From: SIG607 sp045586405
GTDB lineage: Bacteria > Bacillota > Clostridia > Oscillospirales > Acutalibacteraceae
Direction: 5' to 3'
DNA length: 64,000 nucleotides
NCBI GenBank assembly: GCA_045586405.1
Contig: JAZNAG010000104.1
Coordinates: 1 to 64,000, forward strand
The notes under the pieces: generated by a model
The model's input: the letters and a program-made list of their open reading frames with translations, nothing else
What the model was told of the DNA's origin: nothing
The model's database searches: none
Made by a program: the position numbers and the translations under genes
In this document: in pieces, positions 44,819 through 52,733 of the stretch
Layout of the letters: each line of letters starts with the position of its first letter
Position numbering within the stretch: position 1 is the stretch's first letter

Positions 44819-45923
44819 TTTCAATTGTTTTCACAAACTCCTTCCCGTTAAACTCATACGCTTTTTTGTAAATAAGGTTGCTTGGCAGTTTTTTGCATAC
44901 CTTAACGGTTTCTCCGTCTTGTAGTAATTTTTCAATTAAACCAAACACGGCAGAAATATCACCGTTGTCAATAATTATTGTATCTACATCGTACTGTAAA
45001 GGTTTCTCTTTAAATCTTTCAAGCTCGTCCAGATAAACAGCAAAGCCTATTGCAGAGCCTTTTTTACCCATTTTTCGCATAAGCTTATCATACTGTCCAC
45101 CAGAGCATACTGTAGTGGGTATGCTGTTTACAAAGCCTTTGAAAACAATACCGCTATAATATCTCATACCGCCAACAACAGAAAAATCAACATTGAATTT
45201 ATAACCGCGTTTTTCGGTAATTTTAAGTATTTCTTCAAATTCGTTAAATTCTTTTACGGCGGTTTCGCTTATAGCTAATTTTGAAAGTGCTGCAACAGCG
45301 GTTTTTATATCACTGAAATTTTCAGTAAAAATTGTCAGTCTTTCGGTATAATCGTCTAAAGACTTTTCCTTGCAAAACCACTTAATTCCGTCGGCATTTT
45401 TACTGCTTATAAGTTCAATAATTTCTTTTCTGTCACTGTCAAAAATTCCGATTTCGTCAAGTACGGCGTAAAGAAAACCTATATGAGAAAGCTGCATCAT
45501 ATAATCAGCATCAATTACCTTAAGGCTTTCAAGGGCAAGATGAAGCACCTCGCAAACATCATAAAGTCCGATATCGCCTATACATTCAAGACCGGTCTGC
45601 ATAATTTCTTTATATGTATGCGATCTACCCGAAATACGATAAACGTTTTCATTATAGTAAACCTTTTCAACCTGCCCTGCTCTGTCATTAAAGTTGTTGA
45701 TAATGGAAAGGGTTACGTCGGGCTTTAAGGCAAGAAGCTTACCTGAAGTATCGGTAAATGTTATAACACTGTCAGAAATAAGAAAATCTTTATTCTTAAC
45801 GTAAAGGTCATATTCCTCAAACTTATTCATTTTATAACGGCAGTAACCAAAGCGTCTGTATAATGCTCTCAATTTATATACAGACTCTTCATCATACTTT
45901 AAAAGTTTTTCGTCAATATACAT
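44811..45923 (-). CDS. hisZ: ATP phosphoribosyltransferase regulatory subunit
   Basis: The 370-residue protein is a histidyl-tRNA synthetase paralogue without the anticodon domain. It has class II motif-like segments FITFTDTSGKLLALKPDVTLSI, YYNENVYRISG and the GGQYDKLMRKMG motif. In this role it binds HisG and confers histidine feedback. The ATG at 45923 has GGAGG seven bases upstream. It is the first gene of the operon, behind a promoter overlapped by an inverted repeat. Confidence 0.92.
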   Translation of the reverse strand: MYIDEKLLKYDEESVYKLRALYRRFGYCRYKMNKFEEYDLYVKNKDFLISDSVITFTDTSGKLLALKPDVTLSIINNFNDRAGQVEKVYYNENVYRISGRSHTYKEIMQTGLECIGDIGLYDVCEVLHLALESLKVIDADYMMQLSHIGFLYAVLDEIGIFDSDRKEIIELISSKNADGIKWFCKEKSLDDYTERLTIFTENFSDIKTAVAALSKLAISETAVKEFNEFEEILKITEKRGYKFNVDFSVVGGMRYYSGIVFKGFVNSIPTTVCSGGQYDKLMRKMGKKGSAIGFAVYLDELERFKEKPLQYDVDTIIIDNGDISAVFGLIEKLLQDGETVKVCKKLPSNLIYKKAYEFNGKEFVKTIEND

Positions 45924-45946
45924 ATTTTGCCTCCGCTGAATAATTC

Positions 45947-45983
45947 ACTTCATTAGTCTATCACATCAGCGTGATGAAGTCAA
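45947..45983 (-). promoter_or_regulatory. his operon promoter with overlapping inverted repeat
   Basis: TTGACT (45978-45983) and TAGACT (45955-45960) are 17 bp apart. The perfect inverted repeat ACTTCAT/ATGAAGT (45947-45953, 45974-45980) brackets the promoter, and a second imperfect one, TCATCA-CGC-TGATGT, fills the spacer. There is no room for a T-box leader, so a repressor is the more likely control. Confidence 0.65.
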
Positions 45984-46014
45984 TACATTTTTAAAAGTTT
46001 TTTCAAAAATCAAA

Positions 46015-46047
46015 ATACCTGCGAAGCAACACAGCAAACGCAGGTAT
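46015..46047 (-). terminator. Terminator of the metY-metA unit
   Basis: A 9-bp perfect stem (46015-46023 with 46039-46047) lies 4 bases past the metA stop and is followed by a T-rich stretch on the minus strand. Confidence 0.75.
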
Positions 46048-46051
46048 TCAG

Positions 46052-46987
46052 TTAGTTACCTTGCTTTGTTTTAGCAATTTCGGTTATATCAAAAGGTGTT
46101 GTTTGATATACGAAATAGTTCAGCCAGTTGGAATATAAAAGATGTGCATGTGAGCGCCACTTTACAATAGGAGCTTTCGTTGCATCATCACCAGGATAGT
46201 AATTTTCGGGAACATCAATAGGCTCACCTTTATTTAAATCTCGGACATATTCATCATTTAAGGTATTGGCGTCATATTCAGAGTGTCCTGTTATAAACAC
46301 CTGCTTACCGTTTTCGGTAAGAACAGCGTATATTCCCGCCTTTTCTGAGGATGCTACTATTTTAAGGGCATCTACTGCTTCAATCTCTTCCCTCTTAACT
46401 GTAGTATGGCGGGAATGAGGTACAAAGAAGTTATCATCAAAACCACGAAGAAGCATTGAGTTCTTATAATCGGCAGTATGCTCAAATACACCGAACAACT
46501 TACTGTCAAGCGGGTACTTATTTATGCCGTAATGGTAATAAAGCCCTGCCTGTGCACCCCAACAAATATGAAATGTGCTGTGAACGTGTGTTTTTGTCCA
46601 CTCCATTATTTCACAAAGCTCCTGCCAATATTCAACCTCTTCAAAAGCCATTTTTTCAACAGGTGCGCCTGTAATAATCATTCCGTCAAAGGTTTGGTCC
46701 TTTACATCTTCAAAAGTTTTATAAAAAGCCAGAAGATGTTCGGATGATGTATTTTTGGAATGATAAGTGCTTGTATGAATCAGCTCAAGCTCAACCTGTA
46801 ACGGCGTGTTACCAAGAAGTCTGGAAAGCTGTGTTTCGGTAGCAATCTTATTAGGCATAAGATTTAAAAGCAGTATTCTTAAAGGACGAATATCCTGAGT
46901 AACCGCACGCTGCTCGGGCATAACGAAAATATTTTCATTAAGCAAAGTTTTAACTGCAGGCAGATCATTGGGTATTCTTATTGGCAT
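46052..46987 (-). CDS. metA: Homoserine O-acetyltransferase, MetA type
   Basis: The 311-residue enzyme activates homoserine for methionine synthesis. It has the MetA signatures RPLRILLLNLMPNKIATETQ, the nucleophile Cys in FHICWGAQAG, and the His of the triad in TGHSEYDA. At the position that separates the two acyl-CoA types it has Glu (GAPVEKMAFEEV) rather than Gly, which in the literature predicts acetyl-CoA use. This fits the neighbouring metY, which needs O-acetylhomoserine. It follows metY by 22 bp in one transcript. Confidence 0.94.
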   Translation of the reverse strand: MPIRIPNDLPAVKTLLNENIFVMPEQRAVTQDIRPLRILLLNLMPNKIATETQLSRLLGNTPLQVELELIHTSTYHSKNTSSEHLLAFYKTFEDVKDQTFDGMIITGAPVEKMAFEEVEYWQELCEIMEWTKTHVHSTFHICWGAQAGLYYHYGINKYPLDSKLFGVFEHTADYKNSMLLRGFDDNFFVPHSRHTTVKREEIEAVDALKIVASSEKAGIYAVLTENGKQVFITGHSEYDANTLNDEYVRDLNKGEPIDVPENYYPGDDATKAPIVKWRSHAHLLYSNWLNYFVYQTTPFDITEIAKTKQGN

Positions 46988-47008
46988 ATTTTATGTCAAC
47001 TCTCTTTA

Positions 47009-48292
47009 CTAAATATTATCGAGTGCGTTTTTGATATCGTTTATAAGGTCCTGACTATTTTCAAGACCGCAAGAAAAACGAACAAGATCAGGTAAAACAC
47101 CTGCTGCAACAAGCTCTTCGTCGCTCATCTGACGATGTGTAGCACTTGCAGGATGCAGACAACAGCTTCTTGCATCGGCAACGTGGGTTTCAATAGCGGC
47201 AATTTTAAGACCTGCCATAAACTTTTCGGCAGCTTTTCTTCCGCCCTTAACGCCGAAGCTTACAACACCGCAAGAGCCGTTCGGCAGGTACTTCTTAGCA
47301 AGAGCCTCATCCTCATCACCTTCAAGATTTGGATATTTAACCCAAGAAATTCTGTCGTCAGACTTTAGGAACTTGGCTACGGCAAGACCGTTAGCACAGT
47401 GCTGTTTCATTCTTACGTGCAGACTTTCGATACCAAGGTTAATAAGATAAGCGTTCTGAGGAGACTGAATAGAACCGAAATCTCTCATAAGCTGAGCAGT
47501 AGCTTTGGTAATATATGCGCCTTCAAGCCCAAAGCGCTCGGTATAGGTAACACCGTGATAGCTATCATCAGGTGTGCAAAGTCCTGCAAATTTTTCAGGA
47601 TACTTAGTCCAGTCAAACTTACCTGAATCTACAATACAGCCACCGACACCGCTGCCGTGACCGTCAAGATACTTAGTTGTGGAATGAGTAACAATATCTG
47701 CACCCCACTCAAAAGGACGGCAATTAACAGGTGTGGCAAAGGTATTATCTATAATAAGCGGTACGCCGTTTTCGTGAGCCACTTTGGCAAACTTTTCAAT
47801 ATCAAGCACAGTAAGTGCAGGGTTAGCTATAGTTTCACCAAACACGGCCTTCGTATTAGGACGAAAAGCCGCCTGAAGTTCTTCTTCAGTTGCATAAGGG
47901 GAAACAAAGGTAAACTCTATACCCATACGCTTCATAGTAACAGCAAAAAGGTTATAAGTACCGCCGTAAATTGCCGATGAAGCAATTATATGGTCACCAA
48001 CAGAAGCAATATTGAAAATACTGTAAAAGTTTGCAGCCTGACCTGAAGAAGTAAGCATTGCAGCAGTACCGCCTTCAAGTTCACAAATTTTTGCAGCTAC
48101 ATGGTCATTTGTAGGGTTCTGTAAACGAGAGTAAAAATAACCGGAGGCCTCAAGGTCAAAAAGCTTTGCCATATCGTTTGAAGACTCATATTTAAAAGTT
48201 GTACTCTGTATAATCGGTATCTGTCTGGGCTCGCCGTTTCCGGGACGATATCCACCCTGAACACAGGTAGTTTCTATATTATATTTATTCAT
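47009..48292 (-). CDS. metY: O-acetylhomoserine sulfhydrylase
   Basis: The 427-residue Cys/Met-metabolism PLP enzyme has YSRLQNPTNDHVAAKICELEGG, the cofactor contact LTSSGQAAN, IIDNTFATP and the PLP lysine in HSTTKYLDGHGSGVGG. Its length and insertions are those of MetY rather than MetB or MetC. It makes homocysteine from O-acetylhomoserine and sulfide. It is the first gene of the metYA unit. The leader is short, about 25 nt, and carries no S-box or T-box. Confidence 0.94.
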   Translation of the reverse strand: MNKYNIETTCVQGGYRPGNGEPRQIPIIQSTTFKYESSNDMAKLFDLEASGYFYSRLQNPTNDHVAAKICELEGGTAAMLTSSGQAANFYSIFNIASVGDHIIASSAIYGGTYNLFAVTMKRMGIEFTFVSPYATEEELQAAFRPNTKAVFGETIANPALTVLDIEKFAKVAHENGVPLIIDNTFATPVNCRPFEWGADIVTHSTTKYLDGHGSGVGGCIVDSGKFDWTKYPEKFAGLCTPDDSYHGVTYTERFGLEGAYITKATAQLMRDFGSIQSPQNAYLINLGIESLHVRMKQHCANGLAVAKFLKSDDRISWVKYPNLEGDEDEALAKKYLPNGSCGVVSFGVKGGRKAAEKFMAGLKIAAIETHVADARSCCLHPASATHRQMSDEELVAAGVLPDLVRFSCGLENSQDLINDIKNALDNI

Positions 48293-48324
48293 AAAAATAT
48301 TACCTCCATTATAATCTATATCTA

Positions 48325-48352
48325 AGTATACACCTTTAAATCTTTAAGTCAA
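48325..48352 (-). promoter_or_regulatory. Promoter of metYA
   Basis: TTGACT (48347-48352) and TATACT (48325-48330) are separated by 16 bp on the minus strand. Confidence 0.72.
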
Positions 48353-48425
48353 GTAAAATAAGATACAAAATAACAGTTTTTTTCGTTATTTTTTCACAAA
48401 AATTGCATATTTTGATATTTTTTTG

Positions 48426-48454
48426 TTGCAATACACAACAGGTTGTGGTATGAT
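48426..48454 (+). promoter_or_regulatory. pflB promoter with a palindrome in the spacer
   Basis: TTGCAA (48426-48431) and TATGAT (48449-48454) are 17 bp apart. The spacer contains CACAAC-AG-GTTGTG (48434-48447), a perfect inverted repeat placed where a repressor would block RNA polymerase. Confidence 0.7.
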
Positions 48455-48462
48455 AACACTAC

Positions 48463-48565
48463 AAGGCAGTTCGCTGACGGTTTTGTGAATTGACACAGTG
48501 CGGTCTGTCCTCATATAGTTGCCGACCGTCTGGGTAGTTAAGTTCTTCTTAGCTACTTATTTTTA
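48463..48565 (+). promoter_or_regulatory. Candidate ZTP (pfl-motif) riboswitch with terminator
   Basis: The predicted transcript begins near 48461. GGCAG (48465-48469) can pair with CTGTC (48505-48509) as P1, and TTGTG (48483-48487) with 48494-48498 as P2. The 3' element GCCGACCGTCTGGG (48521-48534) is close to the conserved ZTP sequence GCCGCCCGCCUGGG. Its CCGTC (48526-48530) complements GACGG (48476-48480), a compensated change of the known pseudoknot. GTAGTTAAG (48534-48542) pairs with 48548-48556 ahead of a T-rich run, a terminator whose 5' arm touches the aptamer. ZTP riboswitches turn on folate and pfl genes when ZMP/ZTP accumulates. Confidence 0.72.
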
Positions 48566-48631
48566 TGCTTAATTTTATGTTTCTTTTTTAACAATATCGA
48601 GATTATTTGTTTATTAGCGGAGGATTATACA

Positions 48632-50863
48632 ATGAAATTTAAACAATGGAAAGGTTTTAATAGCGGAAAGTGGCAAGACAAAATCAATGTCCGCGATTTT
48701 ATTCAAAACAACTATCACCCCTATAGCGGTGACAGTGCGTTTTTATGCGGTCCTACCAAGCGCACAAATTCTATTATGGAGAGATTCAGAACTCTTCAGA
48801 AGAAAGAACAAGAAAACGGCGGTGTTCTCGACATTGATGTGGATACCGTTTCTTCCATTTGCTCGTATAAGCCCGGCTATCTTGACAAAGACAACGAAAT
48901 AATTGTAGGCTTCCAGACCGATGAGCCGTTAAAGCGTGGCGTCAACCCCTTTGGCGGTATCCGTATGGCTCGTTCCTCCTGCGAAGCTTACGGCTATAAA
49001 TTATCCGATAATGTTGAAAATTCTTTTAAATTCCGTACCACTCATAATGACGGTGTATTTAGAGTATATACCGACGAAATGAAGAGTGCCCGTCACTGCG
49101 GTCTCCTTACCGGTCTGCCCGATGCTTACGTCAGAGGAAGAATTATCGGTGACTATCGCCGCATTGCCCTTTACGGTATTGACGCGCTTATTAAATTCAA
49201 AGAAAAAGACAAGTCCGAACTTGGCAAAAAGAATATGAGTTCCGATAACATTCGTTTACTTGAAGAGGTTGCTCAGCAGATTCATTTCTTAGGTCTTATA
49301 AAGGAAATGGCGGCTTCTTACGGCTACGATATTTCAGAACCTGCCGCTAATGCAAAAGAAGCTATTCAGTGGACCTATTTCGGCTATCTTGCCGCTAATA
49401 AAGAGCAAAACGGTGCCGCTATGTCTTTCGGTAGAACAAGCACCTTCTTTGATATTTATATTGAACGTGACCTTGAAAATGGCACAATTACCGAAAGTCA
49501 GGCACAGGAGCTTATTGACGACCTTGTTATAAAACTTCGTATGGCAAGGCATCTGCGCACTCCTGAATATAACGAGCTTTTCGGCGGCGATCCTATGTGG
49601 ATTACCGAAAGTATCGGCGGTATGGGTGAGGATAACCGTACTCTTGTTACTAAGTCTTCATTCCGCTTCCTTCATACCCTTAGAAACTTAGGTCCCGCTC
49701 CCGAGCCTAACCTTACAGTTTTATGGAGTGAGCGTCTGCCTGAGGAATTTAAGGCTTACTGTGCTGAAATTTCTATTGATACCGACTCTATTCAGTATGA
49801 AAACGATGATATTATGCGTCCCTCTTACGGCGACGATTACGCTATTGCCTGCTGTGTATCGGCTATGAAGGTTGGTAAGCAGATGCAGTTCTTCGGTGCC
49901 CGTACTAATCTTGCTAAGCTTTTACTTCTCGCTATTAACGGCGGTACCGATAACACCTTCGGCACAAAGCTTGGTCCTCAGATGGGCCCAGTTACAGGTG
50001 AAGTATTACAGTATGACGAGGTTATGAAGCGCTTTAGCACATATCTTAAGTGGCTTGCGGCTCTTTATGTAAATACTATGAACTGTATCCACTATATGCA
50101 CGATAAATATGCTTATGAAAAAAGCCAGATGGCTTTACACGACACTCAGGTTGAGCGTCTGATGGCTTTCGGTGTTGCAGGTCTTTCTGTAGCGGCTGAC
50201 TCCCTTTCTGCTATCAAATATGCAACCGTTAAACCTGTACGCGATGAAAACGGTATAATCGTAGACTTTATTACCGAAGGTGATTTCCCCAAATTCGGTA
50301 ATGACGATGACCGTGTTGATAATATAGCCCACGATCTTCTCCACGACGTTTCTAAAGAATTAAAGAAAACGCCTACCTATAAAAACGCTATTCACACACT
50401 TTCTGCCCTTACCATTACCTCAAACGTAATGTACGGCAAAAAAACAGGTGCTACTCCTGACGGCAGAAAGAAAGGTGAGCCTTTTGCTCCCGGTGCCAAC
50501 CCCATGCACAACAGAGAAACAAACGGTGCTATTGCATCTCTTAACTCTGTTTCAAAGCTTTCTTATCTTGACGCAAGAGATGGTATTTCAAATACATTCT
50601 CCATTGTTCCCGATGCTCTTGGCAAAACAAGAGAAGAAAGAGTAAATAATCTTGTTGCTATTCTTAACGGATATTTTGGCAATTGCGCTCATCACTTAAA
50701 TGTAAATGTTATGAACCGCGAACTTCTTATGAAGGCTTATGACCATCCCGAAGACTATCCCAACCTTACTATAAGAGTTTCGGGTTATGCCGTTAATTTC
50801 TGCAAACTATCCCGTGAGCAACAGCGAGAAGTCATTTCCCGTACATTCCACGAGTGTTGCTGA
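48632..50863 (+). CDS. pflB: Pyruvate formate-lyase
   Basis: The 743-residue glycyl-radical enzyme splits pyruvate with CoA to acetyl-CoA and formate. The catalytic cysteine pair is C407-C408 in AIACCVSAMKVGKQ. The radical glycine is G718 in VRVSGYAVNF, 26 residues from the C-terminus. The N-terminus (WKGFNSGKWQDKINVRDFIQNNYHPY) and total length match classical PflB. The start has GGAGG nine bases upstream. The activase gene follows by one base. Expression is probably set by the spacer palindrome and the ZTP-type riboswitch upstream, since formate feeds formyl-tetrahydrofolate. Confidence 0.97.
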   Translation: MKFKQWKGFNSGKWQDKINVRDFIQNNYHPYSGDSAFLCGPTKRTNSIMERFRTLQKKEQENGGVLDIDVDTVSSICSYKPGYLDKDNEIIVGFQTDEPLKRGVNPFGGIRMARSSCEAYGYKLSDNVENSFKFRTTHNDGVFRVYTDEMKSARHCGLLTGLPDAYVRGRIIGDYRRIALYGIDALIKFKEKDKSELGKKNMSSDNIRLLEEVAQQIHFLGLIKEMAASYGYDISEPAANAKEAIQWTYFGYLAANKEQNGAAMSFGRTSTFFDIYIERDLENGTITESQAQELIDDLVIKLRMARHLRTPEYNELFGGDPMWITESIGGMGEDNRTLVTKSSFRFLHTLRNLGPAPEPNLTVLWSERLPEEFKAYCAEISIDTDSIQYENDDIMRPSYGDDYAIACCVSAMKVGKQMQFFGARTNLAKLLLLAINGGTDNTFGTKLGPQMGPVTGEVLQYDEVMKRFSTYLKWLAALYVNTMNCIHYMHDKYAYEKSQMALHDTQVERLMAFGVAGLSVAADSLSAIKYATVKPVRDENGIIVDFITEGDFPKFGNDDDRVDNIAHDLLHDVSKELKKTPTYKNAIHTLSALTITSNVMYGKKTGATPDGRKKGEPFAPGANPMHNRETNGAIASLNSVSKLSYLDARDGISNTFSIVPDALGKTREERVNNLVAILNGYFGNCAHHLNVNVMNRELLMKAYDHPEDYPNLTIRVSGYAVNFCKLSREQQREVISRTFHECC

Positions 50864-50864
50864 T

Positions 50865-51566
50865 ATGACAAACTGTAAAATAAGTTCATTTCAAAGCCTT
50901 GGAACTGTTGACGGTCCCGGTATTCGTGCTGTCGTTTTCTTGCAGGGCTGTCCTTTGCGGTGCAGCTGTTGCCATAATCCTGAAACCTGGGATTTAAGCG
51001 GCGGTAATATAGTTACAAGTGACGAATTACTGAAAAAGATATTACGTTGCGAAAAATACTTCGGAGATGACGGCGGCGTTACCTTTTCAGGCGGCGAACC
51101 ATTGCTTCAGGCAGATTTCTTATGTGATTTTATACCGCTTTTAAAAGAAAACGGCATCAATGTTGCCATTGACACCAGTGGTTGTATTCTAAATGAAAAA
51201 GTCAAAAAAGTAATACTGCTTTCTGACCTTGTTCTTCTTGACTGCAAGTATACTAACAATGACGATTATCTGAAATATACGGGTATGTCTTTTGACACTT
51301 TTCTTGAATTCTTAAACTTTCTTGAAGACAATAACAAGCCCACCTGGCTTAGACAGGTAATTGTACCGGATATTAACGATAATGCAGATTCGTTAAGTAA
51401 ATTATCCGTTATCAAAAAGCGATTTGCCTGTGTTAAAAAGGTCGAGCTTCTTCCATTCAGAAAGCTATGCACGGAGAAATATAAAAACGAAGGTCTGGTC
51501 TTCCCCTTTGAAAATATCCGCGAAGCAGTAAGAGAAGATATAGAAAGATGTCTTAAATATATGTAA
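50865..51566 (+). CDS. pflA: Pyruvate formate-lyase activating enzyme
   Basis: The 233-residue radical SAM enzyme has the CxxxCxxC cluster in GCPLRCSCCHNPET, the glycyl-radical activase start SLGTVDGPGIRAVVFLQGC, the SAM-binding VTFSGGEPLLQ, and DTSGC. It abstracts hydrogen from Gly718 of PflB. The ATG at 50865 is one base past the pflB stop (TGATATG), so translation is coupled. It has no extra ferredoxin-like insert, unlike the second activase in this window. Confidence 0.95.
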   Translation: MTNCKISSFQSLGTVDGPGIRAVVFLQGCPLRCSCCHNPETWDLSGGNIVTSDELLKKILRCEKYFGDDGGVTFSGGEPLLQADFLCDFIPLLKENGINVAIDTSGCILNEKVKKVILLSDLVLLDCKYTNNDDYLKYTGMSFDTFLEFLNFLEDNNKPTWLRQVIVPDINDNADSLSKLSVIKKRFACVKKVELLPFRKLCTEKYKNEGLVFPFENIREAVREDIERCLKYM

Positions 51567-51567
51567 A

Positions 51568-51595
51568 AAAAGTCACTCATTTCTGAGTGACTTTT
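51568..51595. terminator. Two-way terminator between pflA and spo0A
   Basis: A 12-bp perfect stem (51568-51579 with 51584-51595) has A and T tracts on both sides, and both convergent genes stop within 5 bases of it. Confidence 0.87.
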
Positions 51596-51599
51596 AATT

Positions 51600-52373
51600 T
51601 TATTCAAGCTTCATACTTAGCCGCAAATTATCGGAAATCATTGCTATAAACTCGCTGTTAGTAGGTTTTCCTCTTTGGTGCTGAACGGTATAGCCGAAGT
51701 ATGCCTCTAACACTTCAACGTCCCCCCTGTCCCACGCAACCTCTATTGCGTGACGAATTGCTCTTTCAACTCGTGAAGACGTAGTTTTAAAGTTTTTGGC
51801 TATTGTTGGATACAAAAGTTTTGTTACACTGTTTATCATTTCGCTATCCTTTACCGACAAAATAATGGCATCTCTCAAATAATTGTATCCTTTTATATGA
51901 GCAGGAATACCTATTCTATGTATTATGTCGGTAACCATAAGTTCAAGCTCGGTTTCACTAAGCTTTCTGCCACGGGACTTAACAAATATATCATTAGTCT
52001 TAATACCTGAATATTGCATTATTCTTTCTATCAGTCGTTCTATAACAAAGGGTTTTATAAAATAATATGTAGCGCCGGCTGAAATTGCTTCCTTTTCAAG
52101 TCTTGGGTTATCAAAACCTGCCATTACGAAAAACGCAGGACCGTTTACACCGTTGCCACTCACCGTCTGCATTACACTTATAATATCAGCACTGGGCATA
52201 AATACATCAGCGAGTACAATATCGGGTGATTTTTCTTTTATTGCCTCTATAAGCTTTACTCCGTCTTTTTCGCAGGTATAAACATCAATATCCCGCTCCT
52301 TGAGTGCCGAAATACAATTAAAACTAAATTCGCTATTGTCGGCAGCCATCAAAATTTTACATTGCTTTTTCAT
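51600..52373 (-). CDS. spo0A: Sporulation master regulator Spo0A
   Basis: The 257-residue protein has an N-terminal receiver domain (1-125) and the Spo0A DNA-binding domain (about 150-257). The latter has IGIPAHIKGYNYLRDAI, the recognition helix SSRVERAIRHAIEVAW and KPTNSEFIAMISDNLRL, all near-invariant in the family. The phospho-acceptor Asp56 (LADVFMP) and Lys in FIKPF are kept. The acidic pair near the N-terminus is A11-D12 instead of Asp-Asp, and the switch Thr region reads FFVMAGF. The ATG at 52373 has GGAGG upstream. It controls entry into sporulation. The usual neighbour spoIVB is 8 kb away. Confidence 0.94.
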   Translation of the reverse strand: MKKQCKILMAADNSEFSFNCISALKERDIDVYTCEKDGVKLIEAIKEKSPDIVLADVFMPSADIISVMQTVSGNGVNGPAFFVMAGFDNPRLEKEAISAGATYYFIKPFVIERLIERIMQYSGIKTNDIFVKSRGRKLSETELELMVTDIIHRIGIPAHIKGYNYLRDAIILSVKDSEMINSVTKLLYPTIAKNFKTTSSRVERAIRHAIEVAWDRGDVEVLEAYFGYTVQHQRGKPTNSEFIAMISDNLRLSMKLE

Positions 52374-52406
52374 TTTTATTCCTCCAAATTTCAATTTTGT
52401 TGTCAT

Positions 52407-52435
52407 ATTCTAACATTTACTTCGTCATTTTTCAA
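52407..52435 (-). promoter_or_regulatory. Sigma-A promoter of spo0A
   Basis: TTGAAA (52430-52435) and TAGAAT (52407-52412) are 17 bp apart, with TG one base before the -10 box. Confidence 0.72.
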
Positions 52436-52568
52436 CTTTTTCGCAAATATTTTAGAATATTTAGGAAAACACCTAATTTAATAAAGTTAAAACTTGGAAC
52501 ATAATAGCTAATTACAATTTTTAACTTTAAAATTGTAATCGCAAAACTTGACAAATTCTAAAAAAGTT

Positions 52569-52645
52569 AAAAAATGCCGTCGTAATTTAACCGTCGGCAG
52601 AGTTTATGAGATGTTTTCGTCATAACGCTTTTTTTACAGCGTGAC
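52569..52645 (-). ncRNA. Candidate small RNA between spo0A and the AraC gene
   Basis: A minus-strand unit of about 77 nt follows a TATTAT -10 box (52651-52656; the -35 box at 52673-52678 is weak). Its 5' part folds as GTCACGCT paired with AGCG and TGAC. Its 3' part is TGCCG-A-CG with a 9-base loop and the matching arm (52575-52599), directly followed by six T. No reading frame of note is present. It could also be an independent leader that ends before spo0A. Confidence 0.45.
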
Positions 52646-52688
52646 GGCCCATAATATTTATTTTTATTACTTTACGAACATAATTTTC

Positions 52689-52717
52689 TTGCAATATTTC
52701 AGCAGTTATAGTATTAT
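52689..52717 (+). promoter_or_regulatory. Sigma-A promoter of the AraC gene next to spo0A
   Basis: TTGCAA (52689-52694) and TATTAT (52712-52717) are 17 bp apart. Confidence 0.7.
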
Positions 52718-52733
52718 GTAATTGGTGAGGTAT

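Noticed and set aside
45924..46051. Possible T-box(His) leader before hisZ
   Set aside because: Only 128 bp separate hisZ and metA, and these hold the promoter and the metA terminator; no T-box sequence is present.
48293..48352. Possible S-box or T-box before metY
   Set aside because: The predicted leader is about 25 nt, too short for either riboswitch.
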